Part shown: piece by piece, positions 1 through 8,598 of the stretch
Numbering within the stretch: the stretch's first letter is position 1
Layout: each line of letters begins with the position of its first letter
Assembly: GCA_002350805.1 (NCBI GenBank)
Contig: DEFO01000012.1
Coordinates: forward strand, 16,873-80,872
Source of the DNA: Prevotella sp. UBA2850
GTDB lineage: Bacteria; Bacteroidota; Bacteroidia; Bacteroidales; Bacteroidaceae
Reading direction: 5' to 3'
DNA length: 64,000 bases
Program-made: the position numbers and the translations under genes
Notes under the pieces: generated by a model
What the model was told of the DNA's origin: nothing
What the model saw: the letters and a program-made list of their open reading frames with translations, nothing else
The model's database searches: none

Positions 1-517
1 CCATCTCCAGACCCTCGAAGTTGAGCTGGCCCACCTTGATGCTCTTACCGATGGTCAGATTGGTGACATCGATATCAAGCACCTCAGGAATGTTCTTGTA
101 AGGAGCCTTCACGTTGACCTTGCGAACAGAGAGGTTCATACGGCCACCGTCGCGCACACCCTGTGCCAGACCGTTGAGCTTCACGGGAATACCAATCACG
201 ATGGGCTTCTCCTCGTTCACCTCGTAGAAATCAACATGCAGCACAGCATCGGTTGTGGGGTGGAACTGCAGCTCTTTCATGATAGCCTTGTGCTCCTCGC
301 CGTCGATATTGAGGTTGACAACATAAACATGGGGAGTGTAAACAGCCTTGCGGAGCTCTGTCATAGGAACAACAAACGACAGTGCCTTAGGCAGACCGTT
401 CTCATCTTTTGCCTCACCATAAAGGTTGCAGGGAATGAGTCCTTCTTTTCTTGCAATTTTGGAAGCTTTCTTGCCAAGGTCGCTTCTCTTCTGACCTGTT
501 ACATTAATCTCTTTCAT
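1..517 (-). CDS. rplY: 50S ribosomal protein L25 (C-terminal part cut by window edge)
   Basis: Reading leftwards from an ATG at 517, the product starts MKEINVTGQKRSDLGKKASK and continues with the L25/Ctc pattern (LIPCNLYG, then a region that supports HVDFYEV), a 5S rRNA-binding ribosomal protein. About 172 codons are visible; the stop lies beyond base 1. The length already exceeds the short enterobacterial L25, so this is the long, Ctc-type form with an extra C-terminal beta domain. It diverges from nusB and has its own promoter at 617-647, giving a leader of roughly 95 nt. Confidence 0.93.
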   Translation of the reverse strand, partial: MKEINVTGQKRSDLGKKASKIARKEGLIPCNLYGEAKDENGLPKALSFVVPMTELRKAVYTPHVYVVNLNIDGEEHKAIMKELQFHPTTDAVLHVDFYEVNEEKPIVIGIPVKLNGLAQGVRDGGRMNLSVRKVNVKAPYKNIPEVLDIDVTNLTIGKSIKVGQLNFEGLEM

Positions 518-616
518 AATGTGTTACTCTAAATTAAGTTTTTTAATAACTAAAAATGCGCTTAATTCGCCATCACACGAGAACATATATTCTTCGATGT
601 GCTCAAAAAAGCGGTG

Positions 617-647
617 CAAAGGTACTTCTTTTTCTCGAAACTCACAA
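617..647 (-). promoter_or_regulatory. promoter of rplY
   Basis: On the minus strand a TTG at 647-645 lies 20 nt upstream of TACCTTTG (624-617), matching the Bacteroidota vegetative -33/-7 consensus (TTG, TAnnTTTG). The predicted start point is near 611. Confidence 0.65.
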
Positions 648-685
648 GGTTTGCAAAAAAAAATAGTAAAAAAACATGTAGTTTC

Positions 686-716
686 TTGCAAATGAACCGA
701 ATTTAGAGTATCTTTG
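686..716 (+). promoter_or_regulatory. promoter of the nusB operon
   Basis: TTG at 686-688, a 20-nt spacer and TATCTTTG at 709-716 match the Bacteroidota sigma consensus. It points into nusB (start 765) and is back to back with the rplY promoter. Confidence 0.68.
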
Positions 717-764
717 CATCCATAATTAATAAGAATTGGCAACGAATAGTATACATTTAGAGAA

Positions 765-1739
765 ATGATCAACAGGGAATTAATTCGTATTAAGGTAGTT
801 CAGTTAACCTACGCATACTATCAAAACGGGAACAAGAACATGGACAATGCTGAGAAGGAGCTGATATTCAGCCTCTCAAAAGCATACGATTTGTATAACA
901 TGCTGCTGGCCCTTATCGTTGCGGTCACCAAGGAGGCCCGGCGCCACGTTGAGATTGCCGAGCAAAGAGCCAAGCGTGAAGGCACGGCCATGCCTTCGCA
1001 GAAATTTGCCTACAACAAGTTCGCCATTCAGCTGGAAGAGAACAAGCAGCTGAACGATTTCATCGGTAACCAGAAGCAAGTCTGGGAAAACGACGTCGAG
1101 TTCGTGAGAAAGCTCTACGGACAGATTGAGCAGAGCCAGATTTACCAGGAATACATGGAGACCGACGACGACAGCTACGAGGCCGACCGCGAGCTATGGC
1201 GCAAACTCTACAAGGCCCTTATTCAGGATAACGAGGAGATGGATAGTCTGCTCGAGGAGAAAAGCCTCTACTGGAACGACGACAAGGAGATTGTCGACAC
1301 ATTCGTCATTAAGACCATCAAGCGCTTCGACCCCAAAAACGGCAAGCACCAGGAGTTGCTTCCGGAGTATAAGGATATCGAGGACAAGGACTTTGCCCGC
1401 AAGTTGTTCCGCTCGACCATCCTCAATGCCGACCAGTACCAACGCTACATGAGCGATGCCAGCCGCAACTGGGACTTCTCGCGCCTGGCTTACATGGACG
1501 TGGTCATCATGCAGATTGCCCTCGCCGAAATGCTCACCTTCCCCAATATCCCCATCAGCGTCACCATCAACGAGTATGTGGAGCTGGCCAAGACCTACAG
1601 CACCCCCAAGAGCGGAGGCTACATCAATGGCATGCTCGACTCGATTGCCCGCCATCTGGTGAGAACAGGCAAGCTGATGAAGAGCACCGACGACCTGCAT
1701 CCACGCAGAAGATACGACGATATGCAGGACGAGGGATAA
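765..1739 (+). CDS. nusB: transcription antitermination factor NusB (long Bacteroidota form)
   Basis: The 324-residue product starts MINRELIRIKVVQLTYAYYQ and ends with the NusB core (residues about 205-305), containing FSRLAYMDVVIMQIALAEM and a region like NEYVELAKTYSTPKSGGYING, the signature of the RNA-binding helical fold. NusB with NusE (S10) binds boxA in rRNA leaders. E. coli NusB is about 139 residues; the extra roughly 150-residue acidic, helical insert in the middle is usual in Bacteroidota. It is the first gene of a run with yajC, ybbR-like and coaE, all on the plus strand with short gaps, driven by the promoter at 686-716. Confidence 0.93.
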   Translation: MINRELIRIKVVQLTYAYYQNGNKNMDNAEKELIFSLSKAYDLYNMLLALIVAVTKEARRHVEIAEQRAKREGTAMPSQKFAYNKFAIQLEENKQLNDFIGNQKQVWENDVEFVRKLYGQIEQSQIYQEYMETDDDSYEADRELWRKLYKALIQDNEEMDSLLEEKSLYWNDDKEIVDTFVIKTIKRFDPKNGKHQELLPEYKDIEDKDFARKLFRSTILNADQYQRYMSDASRNWDFSRLAYMDVVIMQIALAEMLTFPNIPISVTINEYVELAKTYSTPKSGGYINGMLDSIARHLVRTGKLMKSTDDLHPRRRYDDMQDEG

Positions 1740-1802
1740 GGCATATCCGATGAAGAAATAAAAGAATAACAATCATCAACATTAAAAACAAGTAATTAAA
1801 TT

Positions 1803-2129
1803 ATGACGACATCTATCTTTCTGGCTGCCCAGGCGCAGCAACAGGGTAGCGCTATGCCCATGCTTCTGATGATGGTGGCAATCTTCGCTATCATGTGGTT
1901 CTTCATGATTCGCCCTCAGCAGAAAAAGCAAAAGGAAATCCGTAATTTCCAGAACTCGCTGCAAGAGGGTGCTAGAGTGGTCACCGGCGGCGGTGTCTAC
2001 GGCACCGTGAAGCGCATCGACGTGGCTAACAATATTATAGAGCTCGAGATTGCCAAAGGCGTGGTGATTCGCGTTGACCGCAACTATGTCTTTGCCGATG
2101 TTACTGCTACGAACGCACAGATTAAATAA
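1803..2129 (+). CDS. yajC: preprotein translocase accessory subunit YajC
   Basis: 108 residues. One membrane segment (about 18-40) is followed at once by RPQQKKQKE, the hallmark basic motif of YajC, then a small soluble domain with GARVVTGGGVYGTVKRI. YajC associates with SecDF and the SecYEG translocon at the inner membrane. The stop is 9 bases before the ybbR-like gene, so the two are probably translated from one mRNA. Confidence 0.95.
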   Translation: MTTSIFLAAQAQQQGSAMPMLLMMVAIFAIMWFFMIRPQQKKQKEIRNFQNSLQEGARVVTGGGVYGTVKRIDVANNIIELEIAKGVVIRVDRNYVFADVTATNAQIK

Positions 2130-2138
2130 GTACACGCG

Positions 2139-3122
2139 ATGAGTGACTCTCGATTGAAGCGCACACTCAGACTTGTCGGGAACTTCTTTTTCAGTTCATT
2201 CAACAAGGAGTTTCTGATTTTTTTGTTCTTCCTGATGCTCAGTGGAACATTCTGGCTGGTGCTGACGCTCAACGAGACCTATGAGCGCGAGTTCCTGATA
2301 CCTGTCAGGCTGGTGGATGTGCCTAAGAATGTGGTCATTACCGGCGACGGTGAAGACACCATACGCGTCACTATCCGCGACAAGGGATATGCACTGGCCA
2401 CCTATATGTTCAGCGACATGCTGCGCCCCATCGAGGTGAACTTCAAGAACTACGCCAAGACCGAGGGCCGCGGTTCGTTTCCGTCGGCCGACATGAAGAA
2501 GCAACTGGAGCAACGGCTCTACGGCGGTTCGAAAGTAACTGCCATCAAGCCCGAGCGCTTTGAGTTCTTCTTCAACTACGGCCTCAACAAGCGTGTACCC
2601 ATCAAACTGCTGGGTAAGATCACCCCAGGCGAGAGCTATTACATCGCCAAGACCAAATTCTCGCCCGACAGCATCACCATCTATGCCAGCGAGAGCATCC
2701 TCGACAGCATCAAGTATGTCTTTACAGAGCCACTGCAGCTGAGCGACGTCACCGACACCATCACCGAGAATGTCAACATTCGCAAGATGCTTGGTGTGAA
2801 ATGCCTGCCGGCTGTTGTCGACGTGAGTATCTATCCTGACGTGCTGACAGAGGAAAGCATCGAGGTGCCCATCACCCCCATCAACGTGCCGGCCAACAAA
2901 GTGCTGCGCACATTCCCATCGCGGGTGAAAGTGTCGTTTGTCACCGGCGCAAGCCTCTTCCGGTCTATCCGTCCCGAGAGTTTCAGCGTGGTGGCTGACT
3001 ACAACGATGTGGCTGACCATCCGTCGGACAAGTGCAACATCTATTTGCGTGCTACTCCAAGCGGTGTCAACAAGGCAAAAACCGAGTTGAAGCAGGTGGA
3101 CTATCTGATAGAACAGCAATGA
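2139..3122 (+). CDS. YbbR-like domain membrane protein
   Basis: 327 residues. An N-terminal membrane segment (about 26-46, FLIFLFFLMLSGTFWLVLTL) anchors an extracytoplasmic part that resembles YbbR repeats (for example YEREFLIPVRLVDVP and EVPITPINVPANKVLRTFPS). In Bacteroidota this gene usually sits between yajC and coaE, as here. YbbR/CdaR proteins regulate diadenylate cyclase in Firmicutes; that role is not established in this phylum. Its TGA overlaps the coaE ATG (ATGA), suggesting coupled translation. Confidence 0.85.
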   Translation: MSDSRLKRTLRLVGNFFFSSFNKEFLIFLFFLMLSGTFWLVLTLNETYEREFLIPVRLVDVPKNVVITGDGEDTIRVTIRDKGYALATYMFSDMLRPIEVNFKNYAKTEGRGSFPSADMKKQLEQRLYGGSKVTAIKPERFEFFFNYGLNKRVPIKLLGKITPGESYYIAKTKFSPDSITIYASESILDSIKYVFTEPLQLSDVTDTITENVNIRKMLGVKCLPAVVDVSIYPDVLTEESIEVPITPINVPANKVLRTFPSRVKVSFVTGASLFRSIRPESFSVVADYNDVADHPSDKCNIYLRATPSGVNKAKTELKQVDYLIEQQ

Positions 3123-4138
3123 GGATAGCTATCACCGGTGGAATAGGCAGTGGCAAAAGCTATGTGTGCCGCAGGCTCAATGCCCGCGGCATCACGGTTT
3201 ACGACTGCGACGATGCGGCCAAACGGCTCATGCGCTCGTCAATGGCCATCCGTGAGGGACTGACAAAGCTGGTCGGCCCGGAGGTCTATCACGGCAACGA
3301 GTTGTGCAAGCCCGTGCTCGCGCAATTTTTGCTGCAGTCGGAAGCCAACAAACAGGCTGTCAATGCTGTGGTGCATCCAGCTGTTGCCGCAGACTATCTA
3401 AACTCTGGCCTGGAGTGGATGGAGAGCGCCATCCTCTTCGACAGCGGTTTCGACTGCCGCATCGCCTTCGACTACGTGGTGTGTGTCACTGCCCCGCTGG
3501 AAGTGCGCATCAGCCGAGTCATGGCGCGCGACGGCATCAGCCGCGAGAAGACACTCGAGTGGATCAACCGCCAGCTACCCCAAGAGCAGGTGCGCAGCCG
3601 CAGCCAATTCGAAATCGTCAACGACGGTGAAAAAGATATTGACAAACAATTAGATTATATATTCAACCAAATCAAAAACAACAGAACAAACATGCAACAG
3701 ACAATTCTCTCTATTGCCGGGAAACCGGGACTCTACAAACTCGTGTCGAGAGGTAAAATGAATCTTATTGTCGAAGCACTCGACGAAACACATAAGCGCA
3801 TGCCCGCTTTCGCTACCGACCGCGTGACTAGCCTGGCAGATATTGCCATGTATACCGAATCGGAGGATATTCCCTTGATGAAGGTGCTGGCCAACATCCG
3901 CGACAAGGAGGAAGGCAAGGAGTGCTCCATCAACTTCAAGAAATGCAGCAGCAAGGAACTGCGCGAGTATTTCGGACAGGTGCTGCCCGATTTCGACCGC
4001 GACCGTGTACACGACAGCGACATCAAAAAACTCTTCTCTTGGTATAACATCCTGGTGAAGGCCGGCATTACCAACTTCGAAGAGGTCATGGCTCCCACAG
4101 AGGGCAACAATGTGGACGACCGGAAAGAACAAGAGTAA
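3119..4138 (+). CDS. coaE: dephospho-CoA kinase fused to a DUF5606 domain
   Basis: Residues 1-191 are dephospho-CoA kinase, the last step of CoA synthesis: the P-loop GGIGSGKS is at 7-14, with the lid-like segment RVMARDGISREKTLEWI and the C-terminal RSRSQFEIVND. From residue 192 (MQQTILSIAGKPGLYKLVS, ATG at 3692) the protein is a complete DUF5606 domain, a small Bacteroidota family of unknown role that I know as a separate gene after coaE. No stop codon lies between the two, so either they are fused or the inner ATG gives a second product. The gene start overlaps the previous stop (ATGA). Confidence 0.88.
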   Translation: MRIAITGGIGSGKSYVCRRLNARGITVYDCDDAAKRLMRSSMAIREGLTKLVGPEVYHGNELCKPVLAQFLLQSEANKQAVNAVVHPAVAADYLNSGLEWMESAILFDSGFDCRIAFDYVVCVTAPLEVRISRVMARDGISREKTLEWINRQLPQEQVRSRSQFEIVNDGEKDIDKQLDYIFNQIKNNRTNMQQTILSIAGKPGLYKLVSRGKMNLIVEALDETHKRMPAFATDRVTSLADIAMYTESEDIPLMKVLANIRDKEEGKECSINFKKCSSKELREYFGQVLPDFDRDRVHDSDIKKLFSWYNILVKAGITNFEEVMAPTEGNNVDDRKEQE

Positions 4139-4148
4139 AAAGATTCAT

Positions 4149-4232
4149 GCAAGAGCTAAAAGAAAAAGAAACTTGCTAGAACAAGAAGAAGCAAGAGCAA
4201 AAAGAAAAAGAAGCTTTCTAGAACAAGAAGAA
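4149..4232. repeat. 42-bp tandem duplication after coaE
   Basis: Two adjacent 42-bp units (4149-4190, 4191-4232) differ at a few bases. The final codons and TAA stop of the fused coaE (about 4125-4145) resemble a third, degenerate unit. The unit length is a multiple of three; an open frame through it would repeat 14 residues, but I see no gene there. Confidence 0.8.
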
Positions 4233-4308
4233 AATAACAAGCTGCTCTGCGACTTCAGAGTTGCTCTCTACGAAAATGGAAACGCCATTTAGCGGCTCAA
4301 AACACATC

Positions 4309-4367
4309 AGCGGACAGACAAGGAAAGCCCACGTGGCACCCTACCCTTGTCTGTCCGCTCTGTTTTT
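4309..4367. terminator. convergent bidirectional terminator (coaE / tyrA)
   Basis: Perfect 15-bp inverted arms, AGCGGACAGACAAGG (4309-4323) and CCTTGTCTGTCCGCT (4345-4359), enclose a 21-nt loop and are followed by CTGTTTTTTG on the plus strand. It sits between the ends of the convergent coaE and tyrA operons. Confidence 0.85.
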
Positions 4368-4388
4368 TGTAGTTCTCAGGATGGTCGG

Positions 4389-5183
4389 TTATTGCCTGAC
4401 CTCAATGTCACGCCTGACGTTGTTGCGAATCTTGCGCAAATAAGCCTGCATGGCTTTGGCATCTTTCGCGTCGATGATGTCGAGCAGCTCTTTCAGTTCG
4501 GTACGAATCTTCGACACCTGTCCGGGGGTGTAAGGATTGAAAAGAATCTCCTGCAATAAGAAATCATCTTCGTTGAGCACGCCCTTGGCAATGCGCATGT
4601 GACGCTTGAAAGTCGTTCCGGGTGCATCCTGATGCTTCATGACGGCTGCAAACACAAAGGTAGAGACAAAGGGGATGGACAGTGAGTAGGCCACCGTTTT
4701 GTCGTGCTCCTCGAAAGTGTACTCATAGATATTCAGGTCGAGCCGCTGATAGAGGTCCTTGAAAAAGATGCGCCCCATATAGTCGCCCTCGCTGATGATG
4801 ATAGCATTCTCCTCGGACAGCTGATTCAGGTTGGCAAACGTAGGTCCAAACATAGGGTGACTGCTGACATAGGGATGGCCAGCCTGCTCGTAGAACTCGC
4901 GCAGATTGGTCTTCACACTGGCTATATCGCTGATGATACAGTCCTCCGGAATGAAGGGAATCACCTCTTTGAAGGCCGAAATGGTATGCTTCAGGGTCAC
5001 GGCATTGATGACCAGGTCGGGACGGAATGCCTTGATTTCCTCCAACTTGGTAAACCGCTGACAATTATATGTAAACCGCATGCGCTTGGGGTCTTTCTCG
5101 TAGACGGCGGTCTCGTGCTCAAAGCTCAGCAGGTCGAGGAAGAAACTCCCCATCTTGCCTGCTCCTAAAACTAATATTCTCAT
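4389..5183 (-). CDS. tyrA: prephenate dehydrogenase
   Basis: 264 residues. A Rossmann NAD(P) motif, LGAGKMG, is at 6-12, and SSHPMFGP at about 107-114 is the substrate-site motif of prephenate dehydrogenases, which convert prephenate to 4-hydroxyphenylpyruvate for tyrosine. The helical dimerisation part follows (EEHDKTVAYSLSIPFVSTF). It is the last gene of the aromatic operon, 5 bases after the DAHP synthase/chorismate mutase gene, and ends at the terminator at 4309-4359. No ACT domain is present, so no built-in tyrosine sensor is visible. Confidence 0.9.
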   Translation of the reverse strand: MRILVLGAGKMGSFFLDLLSFEHETAVYEKDPKRMRFTYNCQRFTKLEEIKAFRPDLVINAVTLKHTISAFKEVIPFIPEDCIISDIASVKTNLREFYEQAGHPYVSSHPMFGPTFANLNQLSEENAIIISEGDYMGRIFFKDLYQRLDLNIYEYTFEEHDKTVAYSLSIPFVSTFVFAAVMKHQDAPGTTFKRHMRIAKGVLNEDDFLLQEILFNPYTPGQVSKIRTELKELLDIIDAKDAKAMQAYLRKIRNNVRRDIEVRQ

Positions 5184-5188
5184 GCTTT

Positions 5189-6253
5189 CTATTGATTAAT
5201 AATCTCTATCTGCTGGCGCACCGACTCCTGGTGGACGGCCTCAAACACTGTCTTCACGAAGCTGCTGTCCATCTGGAAGAGCGCTCCCTGGGCACCACGC
5301 TTGTCGAGGATTTCGTTGTAACGCGTGGGCTGCAGCACGGTCATGTTGTGTTCCTTTTTATAGGTACCTATCTCACGGCAGACGCGCATCCGCTTGGCCA
5401 GCAGTTCCATCAGCTGGTTGTCCAGCTCGTCAATCTGCTTACGCAACTCGTGAATGCCCTCCGTTGTCACTTTTTCGTCGCGAATCACAAGCAGCGAAAG
5501 AATGTAGTCGAGCACATCGGGTGTCACCTGTTGGCGGGCATCGCTCCATGCATCGTCGGGCGAGCAGTGGCTCTCAACTATCAGACCGTCGAAGCCAAGG
5601 TCCATGGCCTGCTGACAAAGCGGGGCAATCAGCTCACGCCGTCCGCCAATGTGGCTGGGGTCGGTGATGATGGGCAGAGCGGGTATTCTGCGGCGCAACT
5701 CAATGGGAATCTGCCACATGGGAAGGTTGCGGTACATCTTCTTGTCGTAGCTCGAGAAACCACGGTGAACGGCTCCCAGACGTTTCACACCAGCCTGATT
5801 GAGACGTTCTAAGGCGCCAATCCACAATTCGAGGTCGGGATTCACGGGATTCTTCACGAATACGGGCATGTCGACTCCTTTCAGCGCATCGGCCAGTGCC
5901 TGCATGGCAAAGGGATTGGCCGACGTACGGGCACCAATCCAAAGAATGTCGATACCGTATTTCAATGCCAGTTCCACATGCTGCGGCGTGGCCACCTCGG
6001 TGGCAACCAGCATACCTGTTTCTTCTTTCACGCGCTTCATCCATGGCAGCGCCTTCTCACCATTGCCCTCAAAGCCACCGGGCTTAGTACGGGGTTTCCA
6101 CACACCTGCACGGAAATTATGACAGCCTTTCGAGGCGAGTTGGCGCGCGGTGGTCATCACTTGTTCCTCGGTCTCGGCCGAGCAAGGACCGGCAATAACG
6201 AACGGACGCTCGTTGTCGCTGGGCAATTTCAAGGGTTGCAAATCTAGTTCCAT
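5189..6253 (-). CDS. bifunctional DAHP synthase / chorismate mutase
   Basis: 354 residues. Residues 1-260 are a DAHP synthase of the KDO8PS-like class (GPCSAETEEQ near 22, GVWKPRTKPGGFEG, ITDPSHIGGRR), joining erythrose 4-phosphate and phosphoenolpyruvate. Residues about 265-354 are an AroQ-type chorismate mutase (ELRKQIDELDNQLMELLAKR), making prephenate. The fusion thus supplies the first step of the shikimate pathway and the branch-point step to Phe/Tyr. It lies between the aminotransferase (26 bases upstream) and tyrA in one operon. Confidence 0.93.
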   Translation of the reverse strand: MELDLQPLKLPSDNERPFVIAGPCSAETEEQVMTTARQLASKGCHNFRAGVWKPRTKPGGFEGNGEKALPWMKRVKEETGMLVATEVATPQHVELALKYGIDILWIGARTSANPFAMQALADALKGVDMPVFVKNPVNPDLELWIGALERLNQAGVKRLGAVHRGFSSYDKKMYRNLPMWQIPIELRRRIPALPIITDPSHIGGRRELIAPLCQQAMDLGFDGLIVESHCSPDDAWSDARQQVTPDVLDYILSLLVIRDEKVTTEGIHELRKQIDELDNQLMELLAKRMRVCREIGTYKKEHNMTVLQPTRYNEILDKRGAQGALFQMDSSFVKTVFEAVHQESVRQQIEIINQ

Positions 6254-6279
6254 AGTTGATCTGTCTTATACTTAATTAT

Positions 6280-7440
6280 CTATTTCATTCTCTCTATTCT
6301 CCTCAAGGCAGCTTCCAGTTTCTCTTCCTTCGCACAGAGTGAGATGCGGATGTAGCGCTCACCATTCGAACCGAAGATAAAGCCCGGGGTAATGAACACA
6401 CGTGCCTCGTGCAGCACACGCTCTGTGAGTTTTTCGGCATTGGCATAACTGTCTGGAATACGTCCCCACAGGAACATGCCCACCTGCTTCGGATCGTACG
6501 CACATCCCAAAGCCTGCATGATTTGCTCGGCATAGCGGCGACGCGAGGCATAGGTGGTGATATTGGCCTGCCGGTGCCACTCGGGCGTATTACGATATGC
6601 CTCAGCAGCAGCCAGTTGCAAACCACGGAAGGTGCCGCTGTCGATGTTGCTCTTCACCTTGAGTATCCACGAGATGAAAGTAGCATTGGTGGCACACAGT
6701 CCGACACGCCAGCCCGGCATGTTATGGCTTTTCGACATCGAGTTGAACTCTATGCAGCATTCCTTCGCTCCCGGCACCTGCAAGAGCGACAATGGCTCTT
6801 CGTTCAGGATGAAGGAGTAGGGATTGTCGTTGACCACCACGATGCCTTTCTCACGGGCAAACTGCACCAGCCGCTCGTAGGTCTGCCTCTGTGCATTGGC
6901 GCCTGTCGGCATGTTGGGATAGTTGGTCCACATCAGTTTCACACGGCTCAGGTCCATCTTCTCCAATGCATCGAAGTCGGGTTGCCAGTCGTTGTCAGCG
7001 CTGAGATCGTAGTTCACCACCTTCGCACCGAGCAGGCGGCTCAGCGAGGTGTAGGTGGGATAACCCGGGTTGGGCACCAGCACCTCGTCGCCGGGATTGA
7101 CAAATGCCAGCGTCACGTGCAGAATGCCTTCCTTCGAGCCGATGAGGGGCTGTATCTCGGTCGCCGGGTCGAGGTCCACCCCATACCAGCGCTTGTAGAA
7201 GTCAGCCATGGCCTCGCGCAATTCAGGTGTTCCCATGGTGGGCTGGTAGCCGTGGGCATCGGCCTGACGGGCCACCTCGCACAGTTTCTCCACTGTTTTC
7301 TCCGATGGAGGCATGTCGGGACTGCCAATGGCCAGACTGATAATGTCGTGGCCTTCAGCGTTCAGGCGGGCCACCTCTTTCAGTTTACGACTGAAATAAT
7401 ACTCGCTCACAAGCGATAGTCTTTCTGCTGGTTGTATCAT
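6280..7440 (-). CDS. class I/II PLP-dependent aminotransferase (aromatic operon)
   Basis: 386 residues of fold-type I aminotransferase: ISLAIGSPDMPPSEKTVEKL near the N-terminus, PNPGYPTY, and the PLP-lysine segment SMSKSHNMPGWRVGL. The family includes LL-diaminopimelate, aspartate and aromatic aminotransferases. Its place between prephenate dehydratase and DAHP synthase/chorismate mutase suggests it transaminates phenylpyruvate and 4-hydroxyphenylpyruvate (or prephenate), which is inference. The 173-bp gap to pheA holds a repeat array but no visible terminator, so read-through from the pheA promoter is likely. Confidence 0.88.
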   Translation of the reverse strand: MIQPAERLSLVSEYYFSRKLKEVARLNAEGHDIISLAIGSPDMPPSEKTVEKLCEVARQADAHGYQPTMGTPELREAMADFYKRWYGVDLDPATEIQPLIGSKEGILHVTLAFVNPGDEVLVPNPGYPTYTSLSRLLGAKVVNYDLSADNDWQPDFDALEKMDLSRVKLMWTNYPNMPTGANAQRQTYERLVQFAREKGIVVVNDNPYSFILNEEPLSLLQVPGAKECCIEFNSMSKSHNMPGWRVGLCATNATFISWILKVKSNIDSGTFRGLQLAAAEAYRNTPEWHRQANITTYASRRRYAEQIMQALGCAYDPKQVGMFLWGRIPDSYANAEKLTERVLHEARVFITPGFIFGSNGERYIRISLCAKEEKLEAALRRIERMK

Positions 7441-7540
7441 CTTTATATTCTATTTAGATGAGAGTTGAGAGCAGATAATTGAGAGGTGTGATTTGTATTT
7501 CTGTCTGTCATCTCGGCTCCAGTCCTGAGGCATATCATAC

Positions 7541-7622
7541 CTCTCAGTTCTCAATCCTCAATATTGAATTCCCAATCCTCAATTCTCAATATTCAATTCT
7601 CAATCCTCAATTTTCAATTCGT
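7541..7622. repeat. array of about 10-nt repeats at the pheA stop codon
   Basis: On the minus strand the pheA stop (AAT TGA) merges into an array of variants of GAGAATTGAG running for about 80 bp into the pheA-aminotransferase gap. Each unit carries TGA or a variant. Related units continue to about 7460. Confidence 0.75.
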
Positions 7623-8456
7623 CTGTCTACCATCTTTATACTCACCAAGTATCTTCAAGTCTTTTGTCAGCGGAGTGATGGCATCAATCGACTGCCGGTA
7701 GCGAGTCAGGTCGTTGTACATCAGGTCGACATAGAAGAGATATTCCCACTCATGCCCGATGATTGGCAGCGACTGAATTTTCGTGAGGTTCATTTTATAG
7801 AACGACAGGATGGCCAGCACATGGCTCAACGAGCCTTCCTCATGAGGCAGTGAGAACACGATGCTCGACTTATTGGCCTCGGTCAGAGGGCGCATGAAGT
7901 CGGCCTTCATCGGGTTGCACACCACCAGGAATCGCGTGAAGTTGTGCTTATTGTCCTCAATATGGTTTTCCAGCACTTTCAGCCCGTACATCTCTGCGGC
8001 CTCTGCACTACAGATAGCAGCCCATCCGCGGCACTGGTAGTCGGCGATGTACTTGGCCGCACCTGCGGTATCGTCGGTCTCCACATTCTTTAAATTGGGA
8101 TGATTGGCCAAAAACTGGCGGCACTGCATCAGGGCAACAGGATGCGAATGCACCTCGCTGATGGTGTCCCAAGAGTCTTCTGGCAGACAGCAAATGCAAT
8201 GAGAGATGTGCAGTTTATGTTCACCCACCACGGCAGTGCCCGAGTCGCGCAGCAGTTCGTAGTTGTGCAGCAGGCTACCGGCAATGGTATTCTCGATGGC
8301 TGTCATGCCAATGACTGTCGGGTCGCGCTTGATGTTCTCAAACACCTGCTCAAAAGTGGAACAGCAGATGAGCTGCAGCTGGTCGCCTTCGAAATACTGC
8401 CGGGCCGCAATGTCGTGAAACGACCCCAGGAGTCCTTGTATTGCAATTCTTTTCAT
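7614..8456 (-). CDS. pheA: prephenate dehydratase with ACT domain
   Basis: 280 residues from the ATG at 8456 (an upstream in-frame ATG at 8489 would fall in the terminator U-tract). Residues 1-185 are the dehydratase domain (GLLGSFHDIAA, TAIENTIAGSL, and NFTRFLVV with the conserved TRF), converting prephenate to phenylpyruvate. A C-terminal ACT domain follows (SSIVFSLPHEEGSLSHVLAI). The usual Phe-sensing ESRP is IQSLP here, so feedback by Phe may be weak or different. First structural gene of the aromatic operon, downstream of the attenuator at 8496-8714. The stop codon lies inside a short repeat array. Confidence 0.92.
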   Translation of the reverse strand: MKRIAIQGLLGSFHDIAARQYFEGDQLQLICCSTFEQVFENIKRDPTVIGMTAIENTIAGSLLHNYELLRDSGTAVVGEHKLHISHCICCLPEDSWDTISEVHSHPVALMQCRQFLANHPNLKNVETDDTAGAAKYIADYQCRGWAAICSAEAAEMYGLKVLENHIEDNKHNFTRFLVVCNPMKADFMRPLTEANKSSIVFSLPHEEGSLSHVLAILSFYKMNLTKIQSLPIIGHEWEYLFYVDLMYNDLTRYRQSIDAITPLTKDLKILGEYKDGRQTN

Positions 8457-8495
8457 ACCTGTTGTTTTTTCTTCGTTTCTGCTCCTCACTGAAAG

Positions 8496-8534
8496 AAAAA
8501 AGGAAGTCCCGCCTCATCTATTGAAGCGGGACTT
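8496..8534 (-). terminator. attenuator terminator in the pheA leader
   Basis: On the minus strand AAGTCCCGC (8534-8526) and GCGGGACTT (8512-8504) form a 9-bp stem with a 13-nt loop, followed by CC and six Ts (8501-8496). It lies between the leader peptide and pheA, so if formed it would end transcription before the operon. Its left arm is also the target of the antiterminator strand at 8598-8589. Confidence 0.85.
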
Positions 8535-8598
8535 GATGTATCTTCTCTCTCAGATAGTTCTTGTCTATAAGTTGATCTACACGCAACTTCCCGCTTCA
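8522..8598 (-). promoter_or_regulatory. antiterminator pairing of the pheA attenuator
   Basis: TGAAGCGGGA (8598-8589), inside leader codons 22-26, is exactly complementary over 10 bases to TCCCGCTTCA (8531-8522), which includes part of the terminator's left arm. The two structures cannot coexist. A ribosome stalled in the Phe/Tyr run (8633-8610) would leave 8598-8589 free; one at the stop codon (8579-8577) would cover it. Confidence 0.8.

Noticed and set aside
4110..4292. 60-codon frame with 14-residue basic repeats after coaE
   Set aside because: Made only by the 42-bp tandem repeat; no start context, and it ends just before a terminator.
6409..7419. Open frame of about 336 codons on the plus strand
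   Set aside because: Shadow of the aminotransferase gene, which has the PLP-lysine motif.
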